A stretch of DNA of 64,000 bases from Suillus spraguei (taxonomy: Eukaryota; Basidiomycota; Agaricomycetes; Boletales; Suillaceae): NCBI GenBank assembly GCA_016800925.1, contig JABCPU010000140.1:93116-157115 (forward strand), written 5' to 3'. Every line of letters begins with the position of its first letter. Within the stretch, counting starts at the first letter, position 1. Positions 35,091-46,394 of this stretch are shown here, in pieces. The translations under genes were made by a program, and so were the position numbers. The notes under the pieces are model-generated. The model did no database searches and was not told the DNA's origin. It saw only the letters and a list, made by a program, of their open reading frames with translations.

Positions 35091-37477
35091 GTAACTCGTG
35101 CTTTATATATGTAGATGAAGTCATACTGATCCACATGGTACACGGCTAAACCCTCTCAAGGCGTTGATCCAACAACAAACTCCAGTATAAGGCTGTCACT
35201 GCCTCACGAGTCCTTACAAAAAACGTCCAGCGCTTGATGGTTTCTTGCGTCACAGACACTTGAAAGTCAGCGAGCGGTTGATAGAGGTTGTCAGTTCCTG
35301 CTGTCGCGAATGCCAAGTAGAGTTTATCTGCACGACAAGCCTGGCCTGAGCAAGTTGTTGGGTTAGGTGTTATGGTAGATGCAGGGCCTACGCCTTGCAG
35401 TGGATTCTGACCGCTCCTTGACGGAATCAAACTACCTCGTCTCAGTGCGTCTAAAACTGCCAGCAGGAATGACGGACTAATGGAGGTGAGCCTCATATTG
35501 ACTTCAGAGACTGGAAGGTACACCGGGAGCCCATAGACTGGAAAGTACACAGGGTAATATTGTCATTAACACAAATTGATTCAAAAAAAACTTATCGCGG
35601 AAACCACGCAGTACAGCTGCAAAAAGTGTCAAAACTTTGTTCTGGCGGCCGAACAGGGTATTATGCGAAGTGACGTTTGACGTTTGAACGTGTCAGCGGA
35701 GTAGAGTTCCTGTATAAAGAAGGGTATCGACTGAACGTGTTCGTGTCGTAAGCAGTGTGAGTGACGCTAACAATATACACTCTGCACTGCGCTGAACTCT
35801 GGTAAGTCAAACTCGGTATTTAGGCGATAACAAATGATGGATGGACGTTGCTACACGGCAATTTAGATTTTTTTTGGTTCTAATCCAATTCAAATCAATT
35901 CGAAGAGTAGCGATGTGCCTCTTAGAATCTGGTGCAGCAGTAGGCTTTCTGCTGTAAGGCCAGTAGAAATCGGTGCTGGTAGAAGTGATTCTTGTAATCC
36001 ACCATATCGCGGTTGCTGTGCCTTCTTACAAGGCACTGAGATCTTCAGGAAAAGAAACTCGATCCGTGTCCGATGGGTTGAGGTCATTGTTGGAGACAAA
36101 TGACCAAAGACGCTGAACCGTCAGTTGACCAGAAAGTTACATTAATCATCATTAACACAGGCCTAGGCCCTGTTTTTTGCGATTTGTCGCACCTTCGAGT
36201 CTAGCTCTTCAAATTGGCCAATGTGACTATTCTGTAACTGCACGAGATGTCGATGAGGCCTGAGACTTGCCTGGGCGCGGTGGCACAAGGTTAACTCTAC
36301 ATTTGTCGGAACATGCTAAAGATGTATTACCTAAGTTGCACGGAGTTTGAAGTTGTTTGTCGAATACTTTTTCCTGAAATGGCCAATCGGGACGAGTGGT
36401 CCAGATTCACCGGATCATCCAAATGCATGATCGAGGCCCGGTCCCATTCACCTCCTACGTTTCAGCTCTGGCATTCTAAATGGCTGTGTGGTAAGCATCA
36501 CTAGCAATCGTTACTACTCGGCATGCAGCCATGAGCCGCAACCCGGCTTGTGGTGTGCCAGTAGTGGCACTAGCCCCACTTTGATGCGGTGTAACGCTCT
36601 ATATTTCAGGACTGACTTCCACTACTTTTCTGGGAGTTCTACTCGGCGAGTTTGGCCCTGGTGAGTTGCTCGTACTGTCAGTCAGAACAACTAAAAGACG
36701 AGCATGACCTGAGGTTCCACTTGTGACACAAAACATAATCGCATCTACGTGTCCCTGTATGATCTGACATAGAGCGGGCTACTGACAAACTTTGAAACGT
36801 AGCTGTGGAGTACTGCCGTGGATTTGTTTCGGCATGAACTCGCTTCTATTTTGAGCCTTCTCATCGAAGGTAATCGAATCTCGAAGGGTGAACAGCCTGT
36901 GGAACCTAACTCCAGACCCCATACTCCGTGACGCCCGCAGATAAATGTTACGCCACTCTCACTTATGTGTAAATTACTTGGAGTTCGCTTCTTTTTTTTT
37001 ACTAACTATTGGCTTGTTTCGACGTCGTTGAGCTCCATCGGCTAGCTGAGGTGGAGCTACTATCATGCTGCGGCTCAATATCCTTACAAAAATGTACACT
37101 ACGCCGAACAGGTGCGGGCCTTCCTGATAGTGGTCTTTTCAAAACGAACATGAGCGGACGAGTGCCGAGTTTTAAATCTAAATTTTCCGCCTTATCATAA
37201 CCCTTCCGTTCAGCGCTCCACCGTTTCTTTCAATGCAGTTTCAGTCTCTATGGAGTTTTCGGCTGGAAAATGCCGCCGATCGTTCCCATGCTCAAATAAC
37301 AACGAAGCCTCCGTGCAGACTTGCATGGTACTGCGTATATAACTTGAATGAAGACTGGCGCTTCTTCGAAAATCTTTTCAAATCCATCTCAAATCTAGAC
37401 CCGCCGCTTTCTCACTCCTTGCCTGCCCCACACACGGTAACGTCAGTCATCCTGCTCTGACTTCAAACAGTTTTATC
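35091..37477. other. Gene-poor stretch
   Basis: I recognise no gene. The longest frame (35,146-35,550, minus, 134 codons) has no motif or promoter signal I can point to. A TATA-like GTATATAAC at 37,335-37,343 probably belongs to the small gene at 37,478. Confidence 0.45.
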
Positions 37478-37731
37478 ATGGAGGATGCATCCTCGGCACA
37501 GCGCGAATACTCTCGCAGTATCACTGCGCATACTGTGAAGCAGCTTGCGGAATGGCGAGCTTCACTCAAACGCCGGTTAGAGGAACACGAGCTGAATAGC
37601 GTGCAGGACAGTGTTGATCAGCATGATCCTGAAGGTAATCGATTGATTCTTTCTGCGAGTGTACGGAGATGAAATCTTATCTCACAGCACACTCGACCCA
37701 CACAACAGATCGTCTTCAGTACGTAGAGTGA
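37478..37731 (+). CDS. Small 59-residue protein of unknown function, paralogue 1
   Basis: Two exons, 37,478-37,634 and 37,709-37,731, give 59 residues across a 74-nt GT...AG intron. A TATA-like box lies about 140 bases upstream with a pyrimidine-rich stretch after it. The core 'ITAHTVKQLAEWRASLKRR' is shared with the minus-strand gene at 38,687 ('MTAYTLEQLIQWRASLERR'), which argues that both are real. The core is predicted helical and basic at its end; no signal peptide or membrane segment. I do not recognise the family. Confidence 0.6.
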
Positions 37732-38686
37732 TATTTCGGTGTACAAAACGTGCTTCGTTTATATGTATGTGTCATGCCAATATTACCCCGCCGTCATTTC
37801 CAGCTGAACTTGACTGCTCGTAGAGAGGATCTTGCGTTGAGTGCATGTCAGACAAAATAACAGTGCTCTTTGTTTTCCCTTCCCACCCTCGAACCAGATA
37901 CTTCGCAGAATTCTGTATATAATCCCCTTTGTCGTGTTGTACCATTTACTGTTAGTTGTTACATATTCCAGCACACTACCTGAAGTGCTACTACAGAGTA
38001 AATGGCAAAGCGCTATTCTTGTGCTATTCTTAGCAGATATACCTATTGGTTAGAACCACCGCCAGTATTGTCTTTCCATCTCATAACTGTGTATTCTAGC
38101 ATGAGAAGCAGGAAGCTCATGGTCACCAACTATCCGATAAGGCATCGTACAATGCCGTACACGATGCATTCCTCTCGTTTGCTGCTTCCATTATGGCCCC
38201 CCTTCAAAATTCTTCTAATTATTAGCACGAGAAGAGGAACTTCGCTTGCAATCAAGTACGTCTTGACTCATCGATCATATCGCATGAGCTTTGAAGCTTG
38301 AAACTTGAGGAGTGGACTAATGCATGATGGTCCAAGATTGATATACAGCTTTGGACACCTCGTCTTGAAGTTGGGTGGCACAAAGCTCCAGCTTTAGGTA
38401 CACGGTGGGAACCGTCAGCATAAATTTGGTCAGATCTCGATTATTTATCCTCCGCGGCCGTTATCTATGTGCTTATAGTAAACAGTGCACAGTGCAGCGA
38501 AGGATACATAAATGTCTAATACCCAAAAGAAATATCGAGCAGGTCCGGGAGCCCAGGAGAGAAGTGAGATACAATATTAAATAGACATGACAGGATATAC
38601 ATTAATGATAGTTCTAGAAAAAGGTATCAGGTCGACGTAGTGCAGGTAAATGGGTAGCACACGCACCTGCCATAGTTTGAGGCATG
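37732..38686. other. Intergenic between the two small paralogues
   Basis: No gene recognised on either strand. Confidence 0.4.
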
Positions 38687-38921
38687 TCAAGAACGCGAGT
38701 TTTTACTAGTATTGCATTGTGATGCCTTTGCTACAATTTAATATTGTCAGTTTTGTCGTGCGATTTACTTTGTCACACCTACCTGCCCGCTCCTTCTCCT
38801 CCTGCTCCTTCGCCCTGCGCTCCAATGAAGCGCGCCATTGTATAAGCTGCTCCAGCGTATACGCAGTCATGTCCTCAGAATACTGGGACAAATCGGCATC
38901 AATATTCTGTTCTTGTGACAT
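38687..38921 (-). CDS. Small 60-residue protein of unknown function, paralogue 2
   Basis: Starts 'MSQEQNIDADLSQYSED' and contains the shared core 'MTAYTLEQLIQWRASLERR' followed by a Glu/Lys run. I infer an intron with a GTAGGT donor after 'EKERA' and a TTGTAG acceptor, giving about 60 residues and a stop at 38,687-38,689. A canonical TATA box (GGTATAAAAC on the minus strand, about 38,992-39,001) lies roughly 75 bases upstream. The gene points towards paralogue 1. Intron position after the core is similar in both, though the second exons differ. Function unknown. Confidence 0.6.
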
Positions 38922-41900
38922 GATGGTGTAGGCGATTTGAATAGAGAAATTGAGCTTAATGTGTTGCTTCACTCTGCATGTTGGAACATGGGTTTTATAC
39001 CTCAGCGTGAGCCGTGAGACTGCTGCTGCAAGCCCCAGGGTTGTCGGGAGTTACACCTGTACACCGGTCAAGTGCTCAGACACGAGGCACCCTCATGACA
39101 GTAAAAAATATTATCGTACAGAGTCCCTTTCTTCATGAACACATACTGAATCAAGGAGGCTGTCCTAGTGCCTGGTACCTCACGATCAGCTATAGCGGTA
39201 TGCTTTTTAGCAGTTTAAGGAATGTTGGTGAGACAGTGATTATTTCGTGTCTGCGTGAGTATCGTGGGTTTGTGCCGCTCCTCTCGCGAGACGTGCCGGA
39301 TTTCATGAGAGATCATAGCTCGGGACTAGGCACGTGGCTAGCTTGAATGATTACCTATGATGATCTTCAGGCTGGTTCATCCGTGTCTTCTACTACCTGC
39401 AAGTACCTGTGGCGTCGGAGATTGACTGTCAGGCAAGGTCTTGGTGTGATTCTGAGAGCTCGGCTGACATACTATCCGTTCATTTAAGCGGCCGAGAAGA
39501 TCATTTGAAGAAACGGAATGCGTACCTTGGCTATATATGCAATAGCCTCGGTTATCTTCGACGCACGTAAAACTAACTAAGACCGTCAATCCGGTCTAGG
39601 GCTCAGGTACCTAACACAACAAACACTCAATTTAGTAGGAAAATCGGTGCACATGCCTTACGAAATGTGCAAAAACTCGGAAGCGGGACAAGACCGGGGG
39701 TCCCTTGGAAATACATTAATCATTAATCCGCAATCGGGACAGTCACACTTTAGGTGGTGCCTCGGTTCCCTTTGGCAGCGGGCATCACGTCTTGAGTCAG
39801 TCCCTGGTACCTTCGCACTCATCGCGGTGCACAATGGGAACGGCCGCAATTTCACGGAAGCATCCTTGCGTACCGCCTAAGATCTCCTGCCGGAACGTTC
39901 TATTTTTAATTAAAATCGTCTTCGACGGACTAAGCCATATGTATGGCTTGCGGAAGAGCCTAAGTCCAGACCAACAATACTGGTAGTACGTCTTCCTGTC
40001 CATGGGGTAAAAGAGCCCCTGCGGCATGCCTAGTGTTGAATAAAAAAAAGTTGAAAGTGTACGTCACGTCAAGGGATTAATTACCACTTAGTGCTTATGT
40101 GTCAGCAGTGCAAAATGTCTGTGTAGTGATCTTGAACCTAGCGCGCAGCCACATGATACATCGAGTTTCACTTTGACCCTGTGGCCGCCCACTTTCTACG
40201 GCACATACCTGCCAATTGGATGAAAGTTCCCTGTGCAGAGATTCTGGCCCATTGAATGAGCTATGGCTTGAGAATTTCTCGTAAACAGATGTCACGAACG
40301 GAGAGCACGGCATATCGAATGATTTAGGCAATATTTAGCTTTAGAATGATCCAGGTTGTTGTGGTTTGTTTGCAATGACATTGACAGGCCCAGCCTCAAA
40401 CTATGTATCAAAGTTTCTGAGCCTGCTCTAAGCTACTATTAGTATAAGTGCTCCGCGCTTCTCCCTCGAGGCCGTGTCCTGACAGTTGTTGACAGTTGGG
40501 TCACTGCGTCATTGACGTGCCCCTTTGATTCCTTAGGTCTCAGTCCGAGAGGTCGCTTGCAAGGATACGTCTACTAATCACAAAAAAAGTTAGGCGTGCA
40601 AGCTGTAACGTTCACCTATGGTAGCCACCGTGTGGGACAACACTGTGGGCCCAGGCAGAGTCCAGATTCCAGAACTCAGCTTCTCTCCCACGCCGAGAAA
40701 GACTTGCGAAATAACCATCCTCAGTGCTCACTTCGTTATCGATCTCCACATCAACTCTCGTTGAGAAACAGACATCCAGTGAGTTCATGGAGAATTGTTA
40801 CTGTCTCGAATTTATCTATGCTTGATTCTGACTGGGGTTGTTCGTAAGGTGCCTCCTACACTTGTTTCATATCGTAGATTCGTACTTGACTGTGTTTTAT
40901 TATTTATTGGAAATTGCTGTTCGATTGTCCTGCTAACACATCTTCAGGCTCTCATATACATATACTGCTAGTCTACTAGCATCACAGATAGTTGCTAGCC
41001 GTATGAAAATGCCCCATCGAAGACGTCGATCAGCTCCAAAAAAGAGCGCGCATGATGGTGGTGTTTTTATTTTTTTATTTTTATTCCAATTTCTGTCCTT
41101 TGCAGAGTTGTACTCTATGTAGGACACTACTCTCTAGTCTAAGGGACCCCCAGTGTCCCGTTTTTGCATCTCTGAGTGCGTGAATGCCCTGATGTGAGGC
41201 GTACCCCCATCAGTCCGCCGTTCCCGCCGGCCGTTTTAGACACGCCACTCATGTGGGAGACATGACTCTGATAGCTGAACGAGTGATATGCGATCTTGAC
41301 TTAAACTAAACACATACTCGGACGCTCGAGGCGAACTAGTACAGGAATCAGGGAGGCAATAGGTATGTAGGAGTTTGGGTGGTCATGGGGCGGGGATGAC
41401 CGATCAGGAAAACCACCGGTTACTTTTCTAACTTAATTTATCACTTAATTACACGAAAAGAAGTATTAAGTCATTTGAACGAAAAAGCGCGAGCCACTTA
41501 GTTAAGCCCACTCCATCTCTGAATTTTCGTTTTTTCAACACTTATTTTGCTTAAGACAGCAGATAAAGCAGCACAAGTCTTTCATAAAACGGGGCATACT
41601 ACACGATAAGCAGAAAATTAAGGAAATGAAAAGTGAGACGACAGCATAGGAAAAACGGGGTACATGCAGGAGCAAGTGGAATGGCAGCAGATTAAAAATG
41701 ACGGCAAAACAACTTGAAGATGATAGCCTGTAGTGACAGCCAGAGTTTGTTGAATGTAGGATAGTGGAAATTGTGCAGACGCAACAAATAGACAAATCCT
41801 GAGGTTGTGGATGTCAGTGAGATGGAACCTGAATGATAATGACTTACAAAGCATAGCGCGCTCATCATCATCAGACTCCTCCTCATCAAATGAGCCCTGG
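38922..41900. other. Gene-poor stretch left of the gypsy LTR
   Basis: Three kilobases with only short overlapping frames. No repeat or RNA gene recognised. The right end borders the LTR that begins at 41,901. Confidence 0.45.
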
Positions 41901-42376
41901 TGTTACAGTCGTACGTGCCCCTATTCATTTTCTCTTTGTCTCCCTTATTTGTACATCATGTCACATGACTCCGACTCATATGCTCAATGCATCTGTACTA
42001 TAGTTGTCTTCCTTGTTTGGATACGCACTTACATTCTCACATCTCCCTTGGTCCGTGCGCACATATTGGTCTATTTAAGCATGCTGTACTATGCTTGTAT
42101 ACTTCACTTTAATCTTACTGGGTTTTACCTGGAATCTCCTTCGCTTAGGTCTCCAACCTAAGTGGTCTTGAATTGTCTCTAAGTCTAAGCACTCCTTAGC
42201 CTTAGTCTCTATTCTCGTAGAACCTCTTAGACTTGTCTTTGAGGCTGAACCCTTGATCGTACTCGGAACGCGTTCCTTGTACTTTCACCTTGTCCTTCTT
42301 TGGACATTGTCGAACTTCCCAGCAGACCGCCTGTGTCCTTTCACTGTCGCTGGTGATGCCACCCCAGTTCGTAACA
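41901..42376 (+). repeat. 5' LTR of a Ty3/gypsy element
   Basis: Begins TGTTACAG and ends CGTAACA, so the ends form the short inverted repeat TGTTAC/GTAACA with the usual TG...CA. It is 476 bases long with a TATA-like CTATTTAAG at about 42,071-42,079. The gag frame begins 130 bases after it. No matching 3' LTR was found in the window, so the borders rest on the end structure alone. Confidence 0.65.
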
Positions 42377-42505
42377 AAAGATTAAAGTCCACTTGATCGT
42401 CGACTATCCAGTCTTCGACCCCGAACCCTGATAAAGCCCTAACGGACAGCAAGACAGCGTGTGTAGGCATCGAGAAAGTATAACTCACCAGACGAATCGC
42501 CAAAT

Positions 42506-43249
42506 ATGATGACCAAAGAATTTGAATACAAAATCGGTCAGCCAACCGGTTTCGATGGAGATCGCAACAAATCCCGCGAATTTATCCAGTCATGCAATCT
42601 ATGCTTCGACATCAACAAAAAGCTTTACACCACCAACAAACAGAAGATCATCTTCATAACATCCTGAAAAGAGCAATTCCTTGACCATGCTCAATCAACC
42701 GACACCTCTGGACAAAAAGTGGGTTATGGGACAATGGTGGATTTCATGAAAAGCTTCAAAGGAGCCTTCGAACCAGTGGATACCAAAGGAACTGCGTTAA
42801 CAAAACTCAGGGACCTTAAACAAGGAAGTGGAGATCTTCATACCTACATTGCTGACTTTGAGGCACTTGCAGCCAAGGCTCATATCACCAATAACGCAAC
42901 GAAGATCCAATTCTTCCAAGACGGCCTGAATTGGGGCATCCTTACAAAGCTCTTCGCGCTAGGAGATGTCTCAGAAGTATTCCGAGACGTTGTACTGCAA
43001 TGCGTTTCCATTGACAACTCCCATCATCGTCTTCAAGCCATGAGGACACGTCATGCTCCACAACAGAAAAAGAAGAACTATGGAAATGCATGTTACATCC
43101 CTAATTGTGACTCCAATGCAATGGTTGTAGATCGCATCTCCGATATGGAGAGATCCGAATGCATGAAGAAGGGACAATGCTTCGGATGCAAAAAGACAGG
43201 ACACCGCATCCATAATTGTCCTGACAGAAAGAAGAAGACCCCGCTCTGA
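42506..43249 (+). pseudogene. Gypsy gag, with one internal stop
   Basis: One frame from ATG at 42,506 to TGA at 43,247-43,249, broken only by an in-frame TGA at 42,665-42,667 (codon 54). The second part encodes a retrotransposon capsid-like region, then a basic stretch and a CCHC zinc knuckle ('CFGCKKTGHRIHNC', 43,178-43,219) for RNA binding. About 247 codons in all. Confidence 0.8.
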
Positions 43250-43311
43250 CAAACCGAAGTCAAAGAAGAAGAAGAAGACAAAGAAACTGTGAGGCGGATT
43301 GTTGAGGATTT

Positions 43312-45036
43312 TTGAATTGGAGAAACAAAGATTCGACATATGTTTCTCCCAATGTACTACTAAGACTTGTATGTGCTGTAGGTGAAAGAAAAGAACTTTG
43401 TGTCCCTATCACCCTCCATTCGCGTACTCGCTTAAAATACGTCGACACCACCACCATTATAGATTCAGGAGCGGCTGGAACATTTATTTCTGAAGAGTTT
43501 GTGAAACTCCATCAAATCACACAACGAAAACTCAAAACACCGTTTCGAGTTACTACGGCAGATGGAACTCTTATCAAAGGAGGACCAATTACACACTACT
43601 GTCTCCTAGTGGTCAAAATTGATGAACGAACCATGTATGGAAAATTCAATATTACCAAACTAGGAAGAAGAGATCAAATCCTTCTGGGAATTCCATGGTT
43701 ACGCGCAATGAATCCAAGTATAGATTGGGCTGCTGAAACACTCGTCCTTCCCCGAACAACGAAATCGGATGAAATCAAAATTGATATGGATATGGATCGG
43801 AAGAAGAATGGATTGCCCCCAGCCTTCAGTTGTCATTCTAAGAAATGGCAACATTCCCGACTTCTGAGATCCCTCGTCATCCCTTCTATTTCTAACGATC
43901 CCGAACCGGAAGTACAAACACCATACACCACTGACCCTACTCCCCGTGTACAATTACCACGAGCAGTATCACCAATTCCCCGTGCAGAAAAGCACAAGAA
44001 TGAATCCGAGCCCGAATATCGGAACGGCCCAGAACCTATTGAGCAATGGCCAATAGAAGAACAGAAGTATGGGAAAAGAAAAGCAGAAGAAGAAATCCCT
44101 GGACGAGATACAAACGTACCGAAACTATCTAAGTTCTACGTCCCTCTGAAAACTCTTCAACATACTCCTTCAACTTCAATTGAAGAAATTCCTGATGAAG
44201 AAGAACCCATGCCCTCGTTGATCCCAACAGAGGATGATGACCAATTCAACACAATGCAAGATGTCTGGCATGCGCCAGAAGTACATGAAATTTCCTCCTA
44301 TGAACTTGGAGATGGAGAATTTCTTGTGGAATATGATACCGATGGAGTTAGCATGAGAATCATAGAGGAAGTATCCATGGACACGCCTCTCACACATGAT
44401 GGAACTTCCTGACTCGAACAACTCCCCAACTATTCCACAATCTCCCTTCCTCCTCCAAAATACAGTAACAAAGCTCAGGAATTCGCCACGGATGAGAAGG
44501 AAAAGAAAAAGAAATCCTTTGAAGAATTGGTCCCAGACTATTTACACGACTTCGCAGACGTCTTTGCTAAAGACGGATTAAACAAACTACCCCCTGAACG
44601 CCCCGGTATTGATCATCGGATCGATACTAAACCCGGTTTTATCCCTCGCACATCTAAGGTTTACCCGCTATCGGAAAAAGAACGCGCTGCCATCAAAACA
44701 TTTATCGATGAAAATGTTGCGAAAGGTTTCATCTCAGAGTCGAAGTCACCCCAAGCCAGTGGCTTCTTCTTTGTGGGAAAGAAGAGTGGAGAATTGCGTC
44801 CCTGTCAAGATTATCGCTACATCAATGATTGGACGGTCAAGAACGCCTATCCGCTCCCACTCCCCATCTCCCTTGTCGCACGTCTTCACAATGCACAGTT
44901 CTTTACGAAAATGGATATCCGGTCTGGCTATAACAATATTTGCATCCATCCCGATGATCGCTGGAAAGCTGCTTTTACTATGGAATTCGGCCTCTTTGAA
45001 CCAAATGTGTTACGACCATGCAAAACTGGAGATTAG
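43312..45036 (+). pseudogene. Gypsy pol fragment: protease and N-terminal reverse transcriptase
   Basis: In a different frame from gag. A retropepsin active site 'IIDSGAAGTFI' lies at about 43,459-43,491. An acidic Pro-rich linker follows, with a single in-frame TGA at 44,410-44,412. Reverse transcriptase then reads 'FADVFAKDGLNKLPPERP', 'SPQASGFFFVGKKSGELRPC', 'DYRYIND' and 'TKMDIRSGYNNI'. Homology ends after 'FTMEFGLFEP' near 45,010, before the YxDD catalytic motif, so no active polymerase could be made. Confidence 0.85.
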
Positions 45037-45700
45037 TAAGAAGTCCTGGTTTTACATGGGGTTGTACCGGAGGGTTGTAAAGTCAAAGGGGCTTGGCCTC
45101 AGCTCGTACGCTGTGCCCCTTACCCGAGTATGTGCCCTTAATTTCAGATGAAGTCCAAGGGAGAGTTCTGGTGAAGTCCGGATGGAGGGTCCGGATGAAC
45201 TCTAAGGCAGGATAGCTCGACAGAGCTCCGATGGACTTCCGGATGAGCGCGGGAATGCGCCAGAACTATTTCCGGAAGGTAGGGAGTAATGGTACCACTA
45301 CTGGAACAAGCTCCAAGTAGAACAGATGAAGGATGGACCGCTGGACAAAGTCCAGGGCAGGATAGGAGCAGAGCTCCAGAGGGAAAGATGATCCATAGAT
45401 GTCAGAGGATAGGATAGGATGGATCCGGAGGACTAGGGGTCCGAAGGTCCGGAGCTCAGAGGAGCGGAGGAGCGGAGGAGTGGAGGAGTGGATGATCAGA
45501 TGATTGGATGAGCATAGCTCTGTGGATCTTAGAGGAAGTGTTGGCTACTAGAGAGGAGTAGGTCCGGATATGGTGTAGAGATAGTATAGACTACTCCAGA
45601 CAAGGTCCGGAATAGAAACAGACAGTATAAGACTACCAAAGGTAGAGTCGGAGGAGCCCCTTCAGTGACAAACTCCGTACTATATGGGTCACCCGACCCA
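45037..45700. other. Purine-rich junction between gypsy and KDZ elements
   Basis: Rich in GTCCGGA, GGAGCGGAGGAG and similar words, with no gene. It may be terminal or non-coding sequence of another retroelement; I could not find its partner. Confidence 0.4.
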
Positions 45701-45812
45701 CATAATATCCCGTCAAAGACGGGCCAGCGGATGGTGGGCCGAGGTTATGTATATCCTCGATGTTGACGGATGGGCCGGGGGGAATATTATTTCCGATGGA
45801 GACGGGTGGGCC
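45701..45812 (+). repeat. Left terminal inverted repeat of the KDZ element
   Basis: Starts CATAATATCCCGT. Aligned by hand without gaps to the reverse complement of 63,270-63,381, 89 of 112 positions agree, including GGGCCAGCGGA, ATATCCTCG, TGACGGATGGGC, GGAATATTATT and CGGGTGGGCC. Confidence 0.85.
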
Positions 45813-46245
45813 GGGAGACTTATATTTTCGGGAGAGACGGGTGGGCCGAGGGAAACATGATTTCTAATGTTGACGGATGGGCCAGGGGGATATAATCCCC
45901 GACAGAGATGGGTGGGCTCATCTGGGTAGTATGTAGAGTAGGATATTATAGACAGCTGGGCTGAAGAGAGATGCAAGGCAAATATTATTGCATAGACGGG
46001 TGGGCCGAGGTAAGAGAATATTACATATACGGGTGGGCCGAGGTGAGAGAATATTACATATACGGGTGGGCCAAGGTGAGAGAATATTACATATACGGGT
46101 GGGCCGACGTGGGGTGTATTACATAGACGGGTGGGCCGAGGGTGCAGTAAAATATTTATTGCATAGACGGGTGGGCCGATGTGGGGGAATTTTACATAGA
46201 CAGGTGGGCCGAGGTAAAATATATTACATATACGGGTGGGCCTAG
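45713..46245 (+). repeat. Left subterminal array of GACGGGTGGGCC-type repeats
   Basis: About fourteen copies of a 12-base word (GACGGGTGGGCC, GACGGATGGGCC or TACGGGTGGGCC) spaced 30-45 bases apart, separated by AT-rich ATATTAC/ATATTAT spacers. Likely binding sites for the transposase, by analogy with subterminal repeats of other DNA transposons. The open frames across it are by-products of the repeat. Confidence 0.8.
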
Positions 46246-46394
46246 ATATGTATCATAAAGACGTACAGCTGATGTAGCCACCAGAGAATCAAACACATAG
46301 GATACATGCACCCTATGAGTGCATATACCTACCATCAACCACCAAAATCTAAACCCTGAAGCACAAAAACCTGAATTCATCATGTCTGACATTC

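Larger units (their letters stand above)
41901..45020 (+). mobile_element. Ty3/gypsy LTR retrotransposon, 3'-truncated
   Basis: LTR, gag, protease and the first part of reverse transcriptase lie in the expected order. The element stops abruptly inside the reverse transcriptase palm region; ribonuclease H, integrase and the 3' LTR are missing. What follows (45,037-45,700) is unrelated purine-rich sequence leading to the KDZ transposon end. Confidence 0.85.

Noticed and set aside
35146..35550. 134-codon minus-strand frame
   Set aside because: No motif, no promoter signal and unremarkable composition; could be chance.
45988..46245. Open frame with repeated Arg-Val-Gly-Arg-Gly units
   Set aside because: Produced by the subterminal GGGTGGGCC array; no start context or codon pattern of a gene.
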